Shown here piece after piece: positions 50,121 through 62,128 of a DNA stretch of 64,000 nucleotides. The notes below the pieces were generated by a model. That model had not been told where the DNA came from. It saw nothing but the letters and a program-made list of their open reading frames with translations, and ran no database searches. Location: positions 1,632,724-1,696,723 of the forward strand of contig NW_022196812.1 of assembly GCF_008641045.1 (NCBI RefSeq), given 5' to 3'. Position 1 is the first letter of the stretch. The number at the start of each line of letters is the position of its first letter. The position numbers and the translations under genes were made by a program. The DNA comes from Pistacia vera. Lineage: Eukaryota; Streptophyta; Magnoliopsida; Sapindales; Anacardiaceae.

Positions 50121-50175
50121 ATAGAAAGAGAGAGAGAGTAGAAGAGAGAGAAGAGAGGTGAGGTGAGGTGAGGAG
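50121..50175 (+). promoter_or_regulatory. GA-rich leader of the GRF gene
   Basis: AGAGAG and GAGGTGAGGTG purine-rich tract ending ~45 bp before the ATG. GA-rich 5' leaders are common in plant transcription factor genes; a role here is inferred only. Confidence 0.4.
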
Positions 50176-50219
50176 CTGGCAGTAATATCATCATAGCCAT
50201 TAGTTTTTACTTTCTATCC

Positions 50220-51779
50220 ATGCACAGAAGAAGATTCTGCAACCGAGGGACTATGCAAAAATACCCTTCAAATCTATCAACCCAACAACAGCAAAACTCT
50301 CTTAACTTGTTGCATCTTCCATCATCAGCAGCAGCAGCAGCAGCAGCTAGTTCTTGGTCTTTTATCAAACATCCTTCTTTTTCTTCACCTTTTTCTGTTT
50401 CAAAGATGATCACTACTGGTGCAACAACTAGTGCAAGAGATATTAGGTCTCCTTTTACTCAAACCCAATGGCAAGAACTTGAACACCAAGCTCTCATCTT
50501 CAAATACATGGTGTCAGGAGTCCCTATTCCTCATGAACTCATCTACTCAGTTAAAAGAAGCCTAGACTCTTCAATGGCTTCAAGACTCTTCCCTCCTCAA
50601 CCAAGTAAGCCTTAGCACATACGCTTTGTGATAGGCCTTTTTTGTTATATTTTTTTTTTTTAAGTGTCATATTTTGTTGAATGCTTTATTATAACTTTTG
50701 AGGTTTTGGTGCAGTTGGGTGGGGTTGTTTTCAGGTGGGTTTTGGCAGAAAGGCAGACCCAGAACCTGGAAGGTGCAGAAGAACAGATGGGAAAAAATGG
50801 AGGTGTTCAAAAGAAGCTAACCCAGACTCAAAGTACTGTGAAAGGCACATGCATAGAGGCAGAAACCGTTCAAGAAAGCCTGTGGAAGCTACTTCATCGT
50901 CACCTCCAACACCAACAATAAATCCTTCTCCACCAATTCCATCACTCAACAGAAGTAACATCTCCATCAACTCTTCACCAACTTCTTTTCCACATATATC
51001 TCCTGAACTCTATTCTCAATCTCATCATGATCCAACTCAAAAGACCACCACCTCTCTTCTCAATCCTTTTCTTTACAACCCTCAAACTTCCTCTTCAAGA
51101 ACTGTTCCTGGCTCTTCTGGCTTGTCACCGCAAGATAACATTTCTACTACTCATCATTTGTTTTTTGATTCTGGAACCTGTTCTCAGGCTGACAAAGATT
51201 ACAGGTAATAAGTCTGTTTTACAAGGAAAGTTTAAGTTAACTATTTTTGCTGTTTTCTTTGCTTTGATGGTTGGTTAGTTATTAAGAATATTTTGATTCT
51301 TCTTGCAAAATAGGTATTTTCATGGGATGAGAGAGACTGTTGATGAGAGAGCTTTCTTCCCAGAAGCTTCAGGGAGTGTTAGAACTTTACATGATTCATG
51401 TCAGCCATTGACAATGGAAGGTTCATACAAACCATACTCTGAACAGTCTCAGTTTCAAACTTTTTCTCAAGAGAACTCCAAACAGCAACAAGAGCAACAT
51501 TGTTTCGTTTTGGGCACTGATTTCAAATCAGCAAGAACCATGAAGTATGAAAAAGAAGATGAAATACAGAAGCCAATACACCACTTCTTTGGCGGTGAGT
51601 GGTCACCAAAGAACACAGACTCCTGGCTTGATCTCTCTTCCAATTCCAGACTTCACACTGGTAAAAAAAATTTAATGTTACTGTTCCTCTTTATTCCTTC
51701 AATACTGTTCCAATATTTGTCTTCTTCTTGAACTTGATTTTTATTTATTTATTTCTTCCTTGTGTTTGCAGATAGTTGA
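50220..51779 (+). CDS. GROWTH-REGULATING FACTOR (GRF) transcription factor
   Basis: Four exons: 50,220-50,604; 50,715-51,204; 51,314-51,660; 51,772-51,779, giving 409 aa. The N-terminus has Gln and Ala runs (QQQQ; seven or more Ala). The QLQ domain spans residues 78-113 (FTQTQWQELEHQALIFKYMV...), which in this family binds GIF coactivators. Exon joining restores the conserved GWGCFQVGFGRK ahead of the WRC domain (about 143-185), with Cys149, Cys159, Cys170 and His173 as the zinc ligands and basic nuclear-localisation stretches (RRTDGKKWR, RGRNRSRK). The rest is Ser/Pro-rich; the C-terminal FFGGEWSPKNTDSWLDLSS is a family-like end. GRFs drive cell proliferation in leaves and other organs. A miR396 target site lies in exon 2. 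The last exon adds just two residues and the stop, with the acceptor well supported. Which numbered GRF it is cannot be told. An alternative start is Met12 (50,253). Confidence 0.93.
50867..50887 (+). promoter_or_regulatory. miR396 target site in GRF mRNA
   Basis: The site starts CGTTCAAGAAAGCCTGTGGA and lies at the end of the WRC code (RSRKPVE). It has the form known from plant GRF mRNAs, pairing with miR396 with one bulged base. It predicts cleavage or repression of this transcript as leaves mature. Confidence 0.9.
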
Positions 51780-54700
51780 TGATGAGGTCTCAATGATGGA
51801 CAATTATTCCAAGTCCAAAATAGTACTCTTAGCTGGTGGGTCACAGCCTTTTGTCAAAATTGTGGCTAGGAGAGCTTTGGTTTGCTTAGAAGTGATGAAC
51901 AATAATGGAGGGCCACATGAAGCTATATAAATATAGATATATATAACCTGTCTTTTGCCATCTTGATACTTAAATTTCTTTCTCTTATTCCCCTGAAAGA
52001 GAACATGTTTGGGATTTGTATAACTTTTACTTGTTTGAGTGGAAGCATCTTTCATATGCTTTGGCCTTTCTTCATCCTTATAATAGAAAGTTTGACTAAG
52101 CTAGTTAGCTACTTTATTACTTTTGTCTTTTGGGTTCCATGCTTATTCTTCTTCACAAACTTGGAGTCTCATCTCGCAGTATCTAATTAAATCAGATTAT
52201 CAACTGTATCTCATAATATAATGTCCTGTTTAATAACCACACGATCGGGCAAAGAACTTAAGCTTATTAAAAGCGTGAATATAGCAGCAGACTAGCAGTG
52301 AAACAAATGGGCATATTAATGGTGGTGTTGCAGTAGCAGAGCCAGGGTACATGAAAGATGTGAGAGTGGCACGACACGACCCTTAACATTTCTGTCCTGG
52401 AAGAAGGAATTGAAGCTGCAAACCTGAACCTGAGACTTGAGAGATGTTAAATTAAACCAATAATAAGTGTACTTTATGAATATGAAATGAACGAGTTCAT
52501 ATATATTGCAGCTGGCATGCACCAGTCGTACAATAAGCAGAGACCTTTGAAGAACCAGAACACCAGTGGCTCATGCTAATTGCAGCCTCCGATTAAATCT
52601 AACGCCGCCCAAATAAATGATCACACCCACCAGGGTTCGCAAAATGGTTACTGAAACATGTGGTTTACTGATATAGAGTATCAATTCAAAGAACTTCAAT
52701 TGCTTATGAACTCTGGTTTGCAATTCAAACACGTTGTTCCTCCTCCTCCACTCTTAAAACTGTTTGATGGGGCTGGCATGGGTCACTGGTCACATCATTG
52801 CTGTTGTATAAGCAGCTCGCTATAAAAATGGCCCCTTACAGTGTTCTGTTCTTTTACCACTGTTTTGGTCAACATTGGGCTCATAAATTTAAATGTTCCT
52901 GGAGGAGAAACCTCTTTTTCTTTCTTAGCAATAATTCCAGATTAAGATTTTGGATACGCAATCATAATTCATAATAGGAAATTGCAATTTTTTTTAACCC
53001 CTACCCCATCCCGCCCCAAAGCCCTGTCACGGGATATTGTCAAGACGGAATGAACTCCCTTTCACTAGGCCAATATCACATAACACCATTTTTAAATAAA
53101 TTATCAGTGCTTCAGGTCATTGAAACTTTTTTCTTTTAATAAAGTGTTCGGATCTACAATTCTTAAAGGAAACTATCCTGTAGCGATCTATCAATGCAGC
53201 ATCTCAAGTAAATCATGGGCAAAAGTATGCCCAACAAAGAACCCAACCTGAAACTTGGACCATTTGCAATGCTCTTGGCTCGCCTTTACCTATAGACTAC
53301 CATGGGTGGGTAAATTGAAGTGTGGAGAGTGGGACACTGTCAGACTAAAAGTTTTTATCATTTCGATACATTTTATATATTTTTCAATATATCGATATGA
53401 TGAACACTTTTGTTTTGATTATTAAATTCTTATTTAGAAAATAATAATAATAATAATAATATAAAAAAAGAAAAAGAAATTAATGTCACTAAGAAAGGTT
53501 ATGTGAACTTTATATAGCTTTATTAAACAACCAGCTCATCAAAACTCAAAAGCTAATATAAGCTTGAATTATCTGTAGCAATAAAGTACAGTTAAATTTA
53601 GAATTATAACAAATTCCCCCCTATTTGTTTGTGACTAAAGTTTGTTCTCCTATTGTCTTGTTTCCCTCAAATTTAGCTGTGTCATCAAGATATCTTTCTA
53701 ATCTACTTACCAAACAATTGGCCAAGGTTTAAAAGCAGGAAAAGATGCATGATTGTTGCACATTTTCAAATGTTTTAACAGGATTTGATCCATTGATTAT
53801 CTGCAACGCGACTTTCATCACTAAATATAGATACATTCTCATAGAATCCAAGTCCAGATCAGTGCCAGACAATGACAAATGGGCAACATGATACCCTCTC
53901 TCTTTCCAACTCATTTATATTCAGAGTCAAATATTATAAGATCCCAAGCAATAATTCTTTGGTTAGCAGCCTACCATCACAGGAAAAATTGACTAATAGG
54001 CCTATCAAGCATAAAGTGACAAGGTTTTATCTTTATCTCTCAATCAGATACAGCTTCAGCTCTCTCTGAACAGTTTTGAAGACTAACCAAAGAAATTCAG
54101 AAAAGAAATTTGAGCCAAACAAGAACTTATGGTTGTTTATTCACTAATAGTCTATCAGCCAAACCAACATATTTGATCTGAACTACAAACATTTTTCAGG
54201 GTAAGCATGAGCATTATTCATATGACAAGAATCAGATGTCAAATAGCATTTAGTTGCATATCTTATTTGCGACGACGAAACTGAACGAGTGCTTGAAGAA
54301 ATGCAAACCAACAAAGATGGTTTCCAAAAGCAACAAGCATTGCTTCATAAATGTAACAGAAATATAACAAAACAACGAAACAATGCAAGTGCAATGCAGT
54401 ACATTTTCAAGGTTAGATAAACATCACACAGAACAGATCCATAAATAGATCACCTAAGAGGCAACATGCTTCTTCCGTAAGATTTTCAAAAGCATCAAAA
54501 GAATGGTAGCACTATCTAAAAAATTTCTATATACAAGAGAAACCGAAAGAATGTATAACCATACTAAGAGAACAGAGGAGGCACTAAATGCTATACAAAA
54601 CAAATCCCTAAAATTTTAAAAAATCATGAATCCCAGAAAACAGCAAGGGTGTATAAAGAATATAGAACCAACACCTTGATATAATATCCACAAGATGCTC

Positions 54701-55555
54701 AAGTTACTAATTAATTTCTGGAAAACTTTATAAGATCTTCTAATTCTTCACTACAACAGACAAACATGATTGCTATATGTGCAAACAACAATCCCCGTTA
54801 CATTCTCCAGCATGTCGATCAAATTAATTGCAGACCAACTCCGTACCTCCTAATGCATGAAAATCATAACTTCACCTTGAATGTTTGATCAAATCAAGTT
54901 TATTGGCTATTCCTATTATTGCTCCTCTTTCATTTCGTATTCCCCAGAAGCATTAGAAATGCTAATGGACAGGAAAAATTGCAACAATGAACAAAAAAAA
55001 TTCAGAAAGCATCTTAAACATGTCACAAGTCTTTAAGAGATACCAATCAAATGAACAAGCATTTAAAGTGACTAAATATTGTCATTGTAATCCTTAGATA
55101 ACTTCTAGATTTATCATTAAGTCACATAGTTAACTGACAAATTTAACAACGTTTAAGAACGCACAAAAGCTGTAGGGAAAAGGATTTCTCCAGCTTTAAA
55201 TTATCAGCCGTGTAGACAAAACTACATAACCGAAATGAAAAATATGTCAACATGATGAACAACATGCCCATCTGCATTTTTTTTTACAGAGAACCTCAAA
55301 TGAAGACACCTATACTCCACACTCAATTTGATAATATGTACCATCATTCAACAATCTCTAATTGCCTTGCCCTTAACAGCTCATCGTCAAAGAATCTGAA
55401 TCCAATCCAATAAAACCCTCACATCCAAGAAACTCATTCCAATCCAATTCAATCAATAAGCCTCCACATTGTAATTCAATGCCCCAAACAAAAGAATAAT
55501 GATATGACAAACTTCAAGAAACCTATAACCAAAAAGAAAAAAAAAAAAAAGAATT
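51780..55555. other. GRF 3' region and gene-free interval
   Basis: The first ~250 bp are probably GRF 3' UTR. After that I see no protein-like frame on either strand. There is an AAT microsatellite at about 53,441-53,463. The last ~300 bp before 55,556 would be the 3' region of the proline-rich gene. Confidence 0.55.
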
Positions 55556-56067
55556 TCAAGAAGAGCAAGTTTCATATCTGTCACTGATCTTCAAAAGCTG
55601 CCTTCTCTTGAAAGCCAAGAACCCCACTACACCAATCTGCAAAATTGCTGCAACGCCAACAAACAACAAGCCAATCTTTTTCCCTGTATTGACCTTGTTT
55701 TCATGTGTAGGTGGTGGTTTTGCAGGATTTCTTTTTTGATGATGTGGTCGGGATTCATTGATTTCATCCGATGTAGTATTGACGGCCCTCCGAGTCGGAT
55801 TTGATGGCGGCGGAGTGGGGTCCGACGGCGGCGATGTGGGTGGGGATTGTGATTCCGGGGGTGGAGGTGAGCGTAATCCATTAGGTGGTGGTGGCGGTGC
55901 TTGTGGTGGCGGAGGCGAGGGACGAGGCGGAGGTGGAGGCGGAGGTGGTGGGGGAGGCGGTGGAGGGGTTATATTTGCATTAATTTGTGAATTTGACTGA
56001 ATAGAAAGAGCAAAAAAGGTTAAAACAAAGCATAGATTGTCAAAATGGGAGACAATGATGGTTCCAT
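55556..56067 (-). CDS. Proline-rich (hydroxyproline-rich type) single-pass membrane protein, start frame uncertain
   Basis: Signal-like hydrophobic start (LTFFALSIQSNSQINA), an extensin-like region with a run of 14 prolines and PPPP/SPP words, a basic spacer (RPHHQKRNPAKPPPTHENK), one transmembrane helix (IGLLFVGVAAILQIGVVGF) and a short cytosolic tail ending KRRQLLKISDRYETCSS. About 175 aa, similar in plan to short plant HRGP membrane proteins; the function of that group is not established. The proline frame has no in-frame ATG and opens only from a GTG at 56,083. The nearest ATG (56,067, MEPSLSPILT) is one frame off and stops at TTT TAA; one extra base in the T-rich run near 56,020-56,030 would join them. 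Alternatively the strong pyrimidine tract TTTTTTGCTCTTTCTATTCAG is a 3' splice site to an unseen first exon. Confidence 0.7.
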
Positions 56068-56083
56068 TAAGCAAAACAATCAC

Positions 56084-56976
56084 TTAAGCCCCAATAAAAA
56101 GAAACAAACTGTTCAGGGAAATCAAGATTTAGTTTTGATGCCAAACTCTTGATTTTTCTCTCCCTTTCTAATATTTCCTGCATCTAGCTCAAATAAGGTC
56201 ACCCCCGAATTCTGAAATTCCTCTTCTTTAGTACAGCCTATTCAAAAATTCGGTTCAAAAACAACTAGGGTTGGCGCAAAAGATCAAACTTTTGAATCTG
56301 GGTACTTCTGATTCCTACTTTTTATGAAGAATCAAGGACAAGGATCACTGGGTTCGTCCCAAAAACCCATAGATGCTCAAAATCATGAACAATGTAACTT
56401 GGTGTAAACAAAAGATTAGATTGTCTTTGAATCCTCATACTCCACTTTTCAAATTTTTTTCTTTTTCTTGGGGGGGTGGGGTTTTTTTGTTGGGATTCTG
56501 GGTAAAAAAATTAAGAGGAATGAGTCAAAAATGAATTGGGTTGTTGAGAAAATATCAATTTGAAAATTGAAACGGCATTACATCAGGTCTTTGTCGTCTG
56601 ACCTATTCCACCTTGGAGACAAAGTGTTTTGTGTTTTTATGTGAAGAGAGGCTACGCTGGGTTCAATGGTTGGGGACAAGTCTGAGCTGCTCCTCAAAGA
56701 TCGTGATCTGTCAAATTGTGTATTAACTTGAGAAGGTGGGGCTATACCACCGTTTGATGGATGTTTTGTGGGCCAATGGAATTGGACATCATGGTTTGGT
56801 TTCCAAGTCTAGGTTTGGGCCCATTTGAGATTCTTGATAAAATCTTATCATCTAAAATCTCAATCCCACACCTCCTGCGTATCACATGATCCATGACATT
56901 CTACTGATTCTATACCGAAACGCAACATTATTCATTAATATGCATAAACAACATTTTTAGTACTATATATATAATA
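56084..56976. other. Upstream region of the proline-rich gene
   Basis: Probable leader/promoter on the - strand, with G- and T-runs near 56,463-56,490. No other gene. Confidence 0.5.

Positions 56977-57033
<57 letters not shown>
56977..57033. repeat. TA microsatellite
   Basis: Over 25 TA pairs with a few breaks. It adjoins the poly-A side of the SINE to its right. Confidence 0.95.
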
Positions 57034-57205
57034 TGTTGAAAGTGTCTACACCAGTTTATGCGTGTCTCGATTAATCTATTAGACCCTAAGTTACCCTGAA
57101 GTTAACGACCAGATCCCTTTCAGTATTATCCTTTTAGCAACCAGAGGAATCAACTCAAGACCTTTGAATAATACACCCGAGTCTTTACGCCCCATCCCCC
57201 ACCCA
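57034..57205 (-). mobile_element. Au-like SINE
   Basis: Tail CACCAGTTTATGCGTGTCTC, body with AATCAACTCAAGACCTTTGA (B box on -), head CGCCCCATCCCCCACCCAGG. It has TA repeats at its 3' end instead of poly-A. Confidence 0.7.
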
Positions 57206-57895
57206 GGGTGATTAATACAATATATCTTACTATGTTACATTCATCTTCACTTCGTTTATAAGGTTTAAAGTTTGGGTTTGATCATCATTCATCAGTATCA
57301 ATTGTCTCTTTTGATAATATCATTGACAAGGTTTAACCGTAATAATATATAATGATTCGATTCTATACATGTATTTTAACTTTCAAAAGCCTTGTTACAA
57401 TTAACTCTCAATGATCCTCTTTAACCTATATGAAATGAGATTTCTAATCATCCAGATGTTATCCAGAGATCTTATGGTCGAGTCTCACAAAATAACCACT
57501 TATCATATTTATGACTTACCTATTTCATTGAGCTTATAGATGTTCAATAGACCTTGGAGACTTACTTGACTCATTAGATTTAGGTGTTCAATAAACTTTG
57601 AGGACGAGTTGAGATGCACACACAGCTAGCCCAAACACTACATTATAAAAACATAAAAGAGATTTCTTCATCATATTTGTTACAAAATATATATATATAT
57701 AATATATTCCTCTTAACTTATCTTGAATAATCTATTTATGGTCTCACATGGGGCATGTGGCCTCTAGAAGGTAAATAATCAGAGTCCTATACGCCTTTGC
57801 AAATTAAATAAATTGGGTTGCTACTTCTACTATGGGCGCCCCAAATCCAATGCATTAGGCTACAAACATTGCACATATAACCCATAGATGGGAAA
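57206..57895. other. Intergenic, no gene seen
   Basis: AT-rich. A further weak SINE-tail word (ACGAGTTGAGATGCACACAC) is at about 57,604. Confidence 0.5.
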
Positions 57896-59364
57896 TAATT
57901 TATTTATTTATTTATTATTATATTGTAAAAGGAATATTAAAAAAATTATATCAAATAAAGCATTAATAATGATTCATCCATAATTAGATGATCCGGTCAT
58001 AGAACAAAAAAAAATCAAGAGCCTCGAGCCAATAAAGACCAAGAAAATTGACTTAAGAATAGAGGCGTGTAAGGTTTCTTCGAACTGGATGGAGATTGAC
58101 CCTTGAATAGAGTCGGCGATGGGCCGTGTAGGCCCATGGCACAACATGGCATGAAAATATGCTTGTCGTGCCGTGCCATGGGCCTTAAAAAAGCTTGTGG
58201 GCTCGCACGGCACGAAAAAATAAATAATAAAATTAATAGCTATTTATTTTTAAAATATAGGCGTGTAAAGGTTTCTTCGAACTTGATGGAGATTGACTCT
58301 CGAGTAGAGCCGGCGATGGGCCGTGTCGGCCCATGGCACACACGGTATGAAAATATGCTGCTGTGCCATGCTGTGGACCGACACGGTACAAAAATAAAAA
58401 TAAATTAATACCTATTTATTTTTAAAATAGTCGTTCCCCCCCCCTACAGGGGGTAACAATTAGTTTTTAAATAGTCATTACCCCCCCCCCCCCCCCCCCC
58501 TTTTCCCTCCCGTCGAAAGAATTTATTTATTTTTTATTATTATTATTGTAAAGGAATATTAAAAAAATTATATCAAATAAAGCATTATAATGATTCATCC
58601 ATAATTAGATGAATCCGGTCATAGAACAAAAAAATCAAGAGCCTCGAGCCAATAAAGACCAGAAAGTTGACTTAAGAATAGAGGCGTGTAAAGGTTTCTT
58701 CAAACTGGATGGAGATTGACCCTCGAGTAGAGCTGGCGATGGCCCGTGTAGGCCTATGGCACAACATGGCATGAAATAATGCGTGTCGTGCCGTGCCATG
58801 GGCCTTAAAAAAAGCTTGTGGGCTCGAAGGCACAAAAAAATAAAATAATAAATTAATAGCTATTTATTTTTAAAATAGCCGTTACCCCCCTACAGGGGTA
58901 ACAATATTTTTTTAAAATAGTCATATACACCCCCCCCCCCCCTTCCGTCCCGGCCGAAAGAATTTATTTATTTTTTATTATTATTATTATTGTAAAAGGA
59001 ATATTAAAAAAATTATATCAAATAAAGCATTAATAGATTCATCCATAATTTGATGAATCCGGTCATAGAACAAACAAAATCAAGAGCCTCGAGCCATAAG
59101 ACCAAGAAATTTGACTTAAGATAGAGGCGTGTAAAGGTTTCTTCGAACTGGATGGAGATTGACCCTGCGTAGTAGCTGGCGATGGGCCGTGTAGGCCTAT
59201 GGCACAACATGGCATGAAAATGCGTGTCGTGCCGTGCCATGGGCCTTAAAAAAAGCTTGTGGGCTCGCACGGCACAAAAAAAATAAATAATAAATAATAG
59301 CTATTATTTTTAAAAATAACCGTTACCCCCCTACAGGGGTAAATTATTTTTTAAAATAGTTATC

Positions 59365-59401
<37 letters not shown>

Positions 59402-59405
59402 CCCT
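57896..59405. repeat. Three-copy ~440-620-bp tandem array with C-tracts and inverted words
   Basis: Copies start at about 57,896, 58,520 and 58,961 with TTTATTTATT...AAAGGAATATTAAAAAAATT. Each holds GATTCATCCATAATT, GCCTCGAGCC, GGTTTCTTCGAACTGGATGG and a GC-rich part (GATGGGCCGTGTAGGC ... GTGCCGTGCCATGGGCC). They end in inverted GTTACCCC..CTACAGGGGTAAC words and long C-runs (20 C at 58,481-58,500; 13 C at 58,930-58,942; 30 C at 59,367-59,396). Copy 1 contains an extra ~180-bp partial repeat (58,253-58,440). The GGCCCATGGC/GGCACGGC words recall subterminal repeats of plant hAT transposons, but no transposase or target duplication is seen. Confidence 0.8.
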
Positions 59406-60433
59406 TTGCGGGGTAACGACTATTTTAACTTAAAATCATGTTGCTAAGTCATTATGTGGTGCCGACAGATTTCAAGCTTCAAAATCGTGTTGTTGAGATC
59501 TATTTGAAGAATTTGGAAATTAATGAAAATAAGATGTATACTAATTCTTAATCATAATTTCTAAGTTTGATTGTAATTTAAATTATAACTTATAAGTAAT
59601 AAAAGTGTTGAAATTCAATGGCTCATTATTTTATTATATTTCATGTGATTATATTTTTAATTAATATAAATACAAAATGTCACTAAATATAACATATAAA
59701 ATATTTTATAATAATTATTAATAATAAATCAAAATTACCATAATATATAAATATTAAATAAATATTTTTACAAAGCACGTGAGCCGGTCCAAGGCATGAC
59801 ACGATATTAACGGTCTGCCGTGGGCCTTCAAATTTCATGGGTCGGCACGACCGATAGGGTACGAACTATGCGGCATTGGCACGGCCCGATGAACCTTGAA
59901 TTTTATGGCACCCCACCACCACCTCTACCCTCGAGTGTAAGGTGCAAGGGGGCTTGACTGCAAAACCCACCCATCAAGCAGGGACGAAAGTCACCTTAGT
60001 AATTCGACGGTGCCGAGATGAAGGCCATCTCCATCAATAAAGTTACTCTAGGGATAAGAAACTATAATCAATACTTTATTGAATAATGCTACAGTTTCAA
60101 AAATATATACCGAATTACGCACTGACAGACATGGCACCATCCTCTTTTCTTAGAAAAAAAATTCATAATTAATGGACGATCATGATGGTATCACCTTTGA
60201 TTGTACATGAATTCGGTATATGTTTTTGGGTAACTGTATCATTTTTCATCCATAATTACATTATATTAATACTCTATCAAATAAATTTGAATAGGATTAT
60301 TTATTTGATTGTGTACATCTAATTATATTTAACTTCAACTAATAATGTAATGCATTAATCAAAGTCACAAAAATTCTTGTTTTTCTTAAGAAAAAGCCAG
60401 TGACAAAGCTTCTCACAGTGTATACAAGAATCT
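59406..60433. other. Right flank of the array and gene-free DNA
   Basis: Begins GGGGTAACGACTATTTTAA, inverted to words inside the array. At 59,775-59,905 another GC-rich patch with GCCGTGGGCC and GGCACGGCCCGATG may be the other end of the same element. The rest is AT-rich without genes. Confidence 0.5.
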
Positions 60434-60442
60434 ATTGTTTAA

Positions 60443-61074
60443 GGGAGAAAGACATTTTCCCAGCCAAGATTTGGGGAAACGACACCTTCCCGCCGTCAAG
60501 TTTCAAAATGATACTTTTCTATCTGTCAAGTTTCAAAAAGACACCTTTCCACCTTTCATCAAATTTCATTAATGTTTTTTTGTTAATATTTCAATGACAA
60601 GATAAAAATATCTTTAAATAATTTATTATAAATTAAAATTTTTACTCGATTATTTATTAATTCTAAGGGTAAACATATCTTTTTTCCTTTGTTTATTTAA
60701 TTAATTAAGAATAATGATTTTCTATATTAATTGGTAAAAATAAAAATATTATAAATTTAATAGATTATTAAATAACAGTGATATAATAAATAAATAAATA
60801 TTAACATCGTTTAATTTTAAACAATTCTATTACCATTAACTTTTTAGCTATAGTTAATTATTTTTTATTTTTTAATATTTCACTTTTTGACTAATTAAAA
60901 AATAATAAAAAAGTTAATAAAATCAAATATTTAAGGATATTTTTGTCTTTTTAATAAAATATTAACTAAAAACATAGCCGATGTTAATGAAGGGTGTAAA
61001 AGTGTTATTTTGAAACTTAAAGGGTGGGAAAGTGTCGTTTTGCCAAACCTTGGGTGGGAAAATGTGGTTCTCCC
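60443..61074. mobile_element. Mutator-like MITE with long terminal inverted repeats, 632 bp
   Basis: The left end (GGGAGAAAGACATTTTCCCA...) and the reverse complement of the right end (GGGAGAACCACATTTTCCCA...) match over about 130-150 bp with mismatches. Flanks ATTGTTTAA (60,434-60,442) and ATCGTTCAA (61,075-61,083) agree at 7 of 9 positions, like an aged 9-bp target duplication. The interior is AT-rich and non-coding. Long inverted ends and 9-bp duplications are typical of Mutator-type elements. Confidence 0.8.
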
Positions 61075-61108
61075 ATCGTTCAACTTTGAAGTTGTTAAAG
61101 GAGAAAAA

Positions 61109-61168
61109 GAACTTCGCCTGCCTGCCTGCATAGGTTTGAACTTCGCCTGCCTGCCTGCATATGTTTGA
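61109..61168. repeat. 30-bp direct duplication
   Basis: ACTTCGCCTGCCTGCCTGCA followed by TAGGTTTGA, then the same with TATGTTTGA. Confidence 0.9.
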
Positions 61169-62128
61169 AGTTTTACAGTAGAGTACTATGCAAAATGCAT
61201 GCTAAGAAAGATTCACTCTAAACTTTTTGACTACCTTCTGCAACAACGAATGACAAGAGTTTACCCTAAACCCTAGAAAAGCAGCAATGTCACATGGGAG
61301 AGAGAGAGAGAGAGAGAGAGAAAGCATCCATCAGCAGCCCTTTCTTTGCATTGTGCAGTGGAGCTACGAAGAGCGAGAGCAAAAACCAACTTATCAACAA
61401 GAAGGATGTTTGGCTGGATTCATGGTCATCGCAGTCTCTTTCTTTACAGACTCCAAAATTTGTCTGCACAAACTGTCCTTCACCCCCTCAGATGAAAGGA
61501 TCTAAGCGAAGGGTTTTTTGTATCCCTTGTCCCATCATCTCTCTCTCTTTTCCTCTAAAATTTCCAACCCCAATTAAATTTCACAATAAAAACCATGAAA
61601 GTGATGCCAATGGCAATCCTGTGAATCTTTTTTCTAACCTATTCAACGCACATATTCATATGTATATTATTCATTCATGTGAACAGCATTATCAGAGTTG
61701 ATATATAGAATTATAGATGTTGGAATTGCTGAGACACACATGGGAATGGATGGAGAAATCAGAAATGGGACATGGGAGATGGGGGATAACTCCTCCAAAA
61801 TTATATCTATTATGCAAATGCCTTGGAACTTGATGATGCTCTCTATACGTTTCTATTATAGGCTACAGTTCAGAAACTTGTTAGGGCACGCGAGCTGTCG
61901 GCTCTAGCTAAAACTCATTCTGGGTATTGCTTTCTCGCTTGCTTTTTTGTGTCTTTTAATGTAAAAATTTGCAGAGATATTTGTTACGAGCCATTGTCTA
62001 TGAATCATCAAACCACAGAAAATGAGAGATCTTGAAAAAATTAATAAAACTTTATCAAAAAAGTAATAAAAATAATGAAACTTCGTTTGACGTGCAAAAA
62101 GTTAAGAGAGAAGTAGTATTGTAATATT
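61169..62128. other. Gene-free DNA with GA microsatellite
   Basis: GA run at 61,296-61,321. Open frames here (61,287-61,701) run through the microsatellite and have no recognisable motif. Confidence 0.5.

Noticed and set aside
50664..50921. Second frame overlapping GRF exon 2
   Set aside because: Out-of-frame shadow of the WRC-coding exon.
55758..56000. Gly-rich + strand open frame
   Set aside because: It is the antisense of the proline codons of the proline-rich gene.
58103..58408. ORFs in the C-tract array on both strands
   Set aside because: Repeat-derived, differ between the three copies by frameshifts.
61287..61701. ORFs starting in the GA microsatellite
   Set aside because: Begin in ERERER-type low-complexity code, and no homology is recognisable in the rest.
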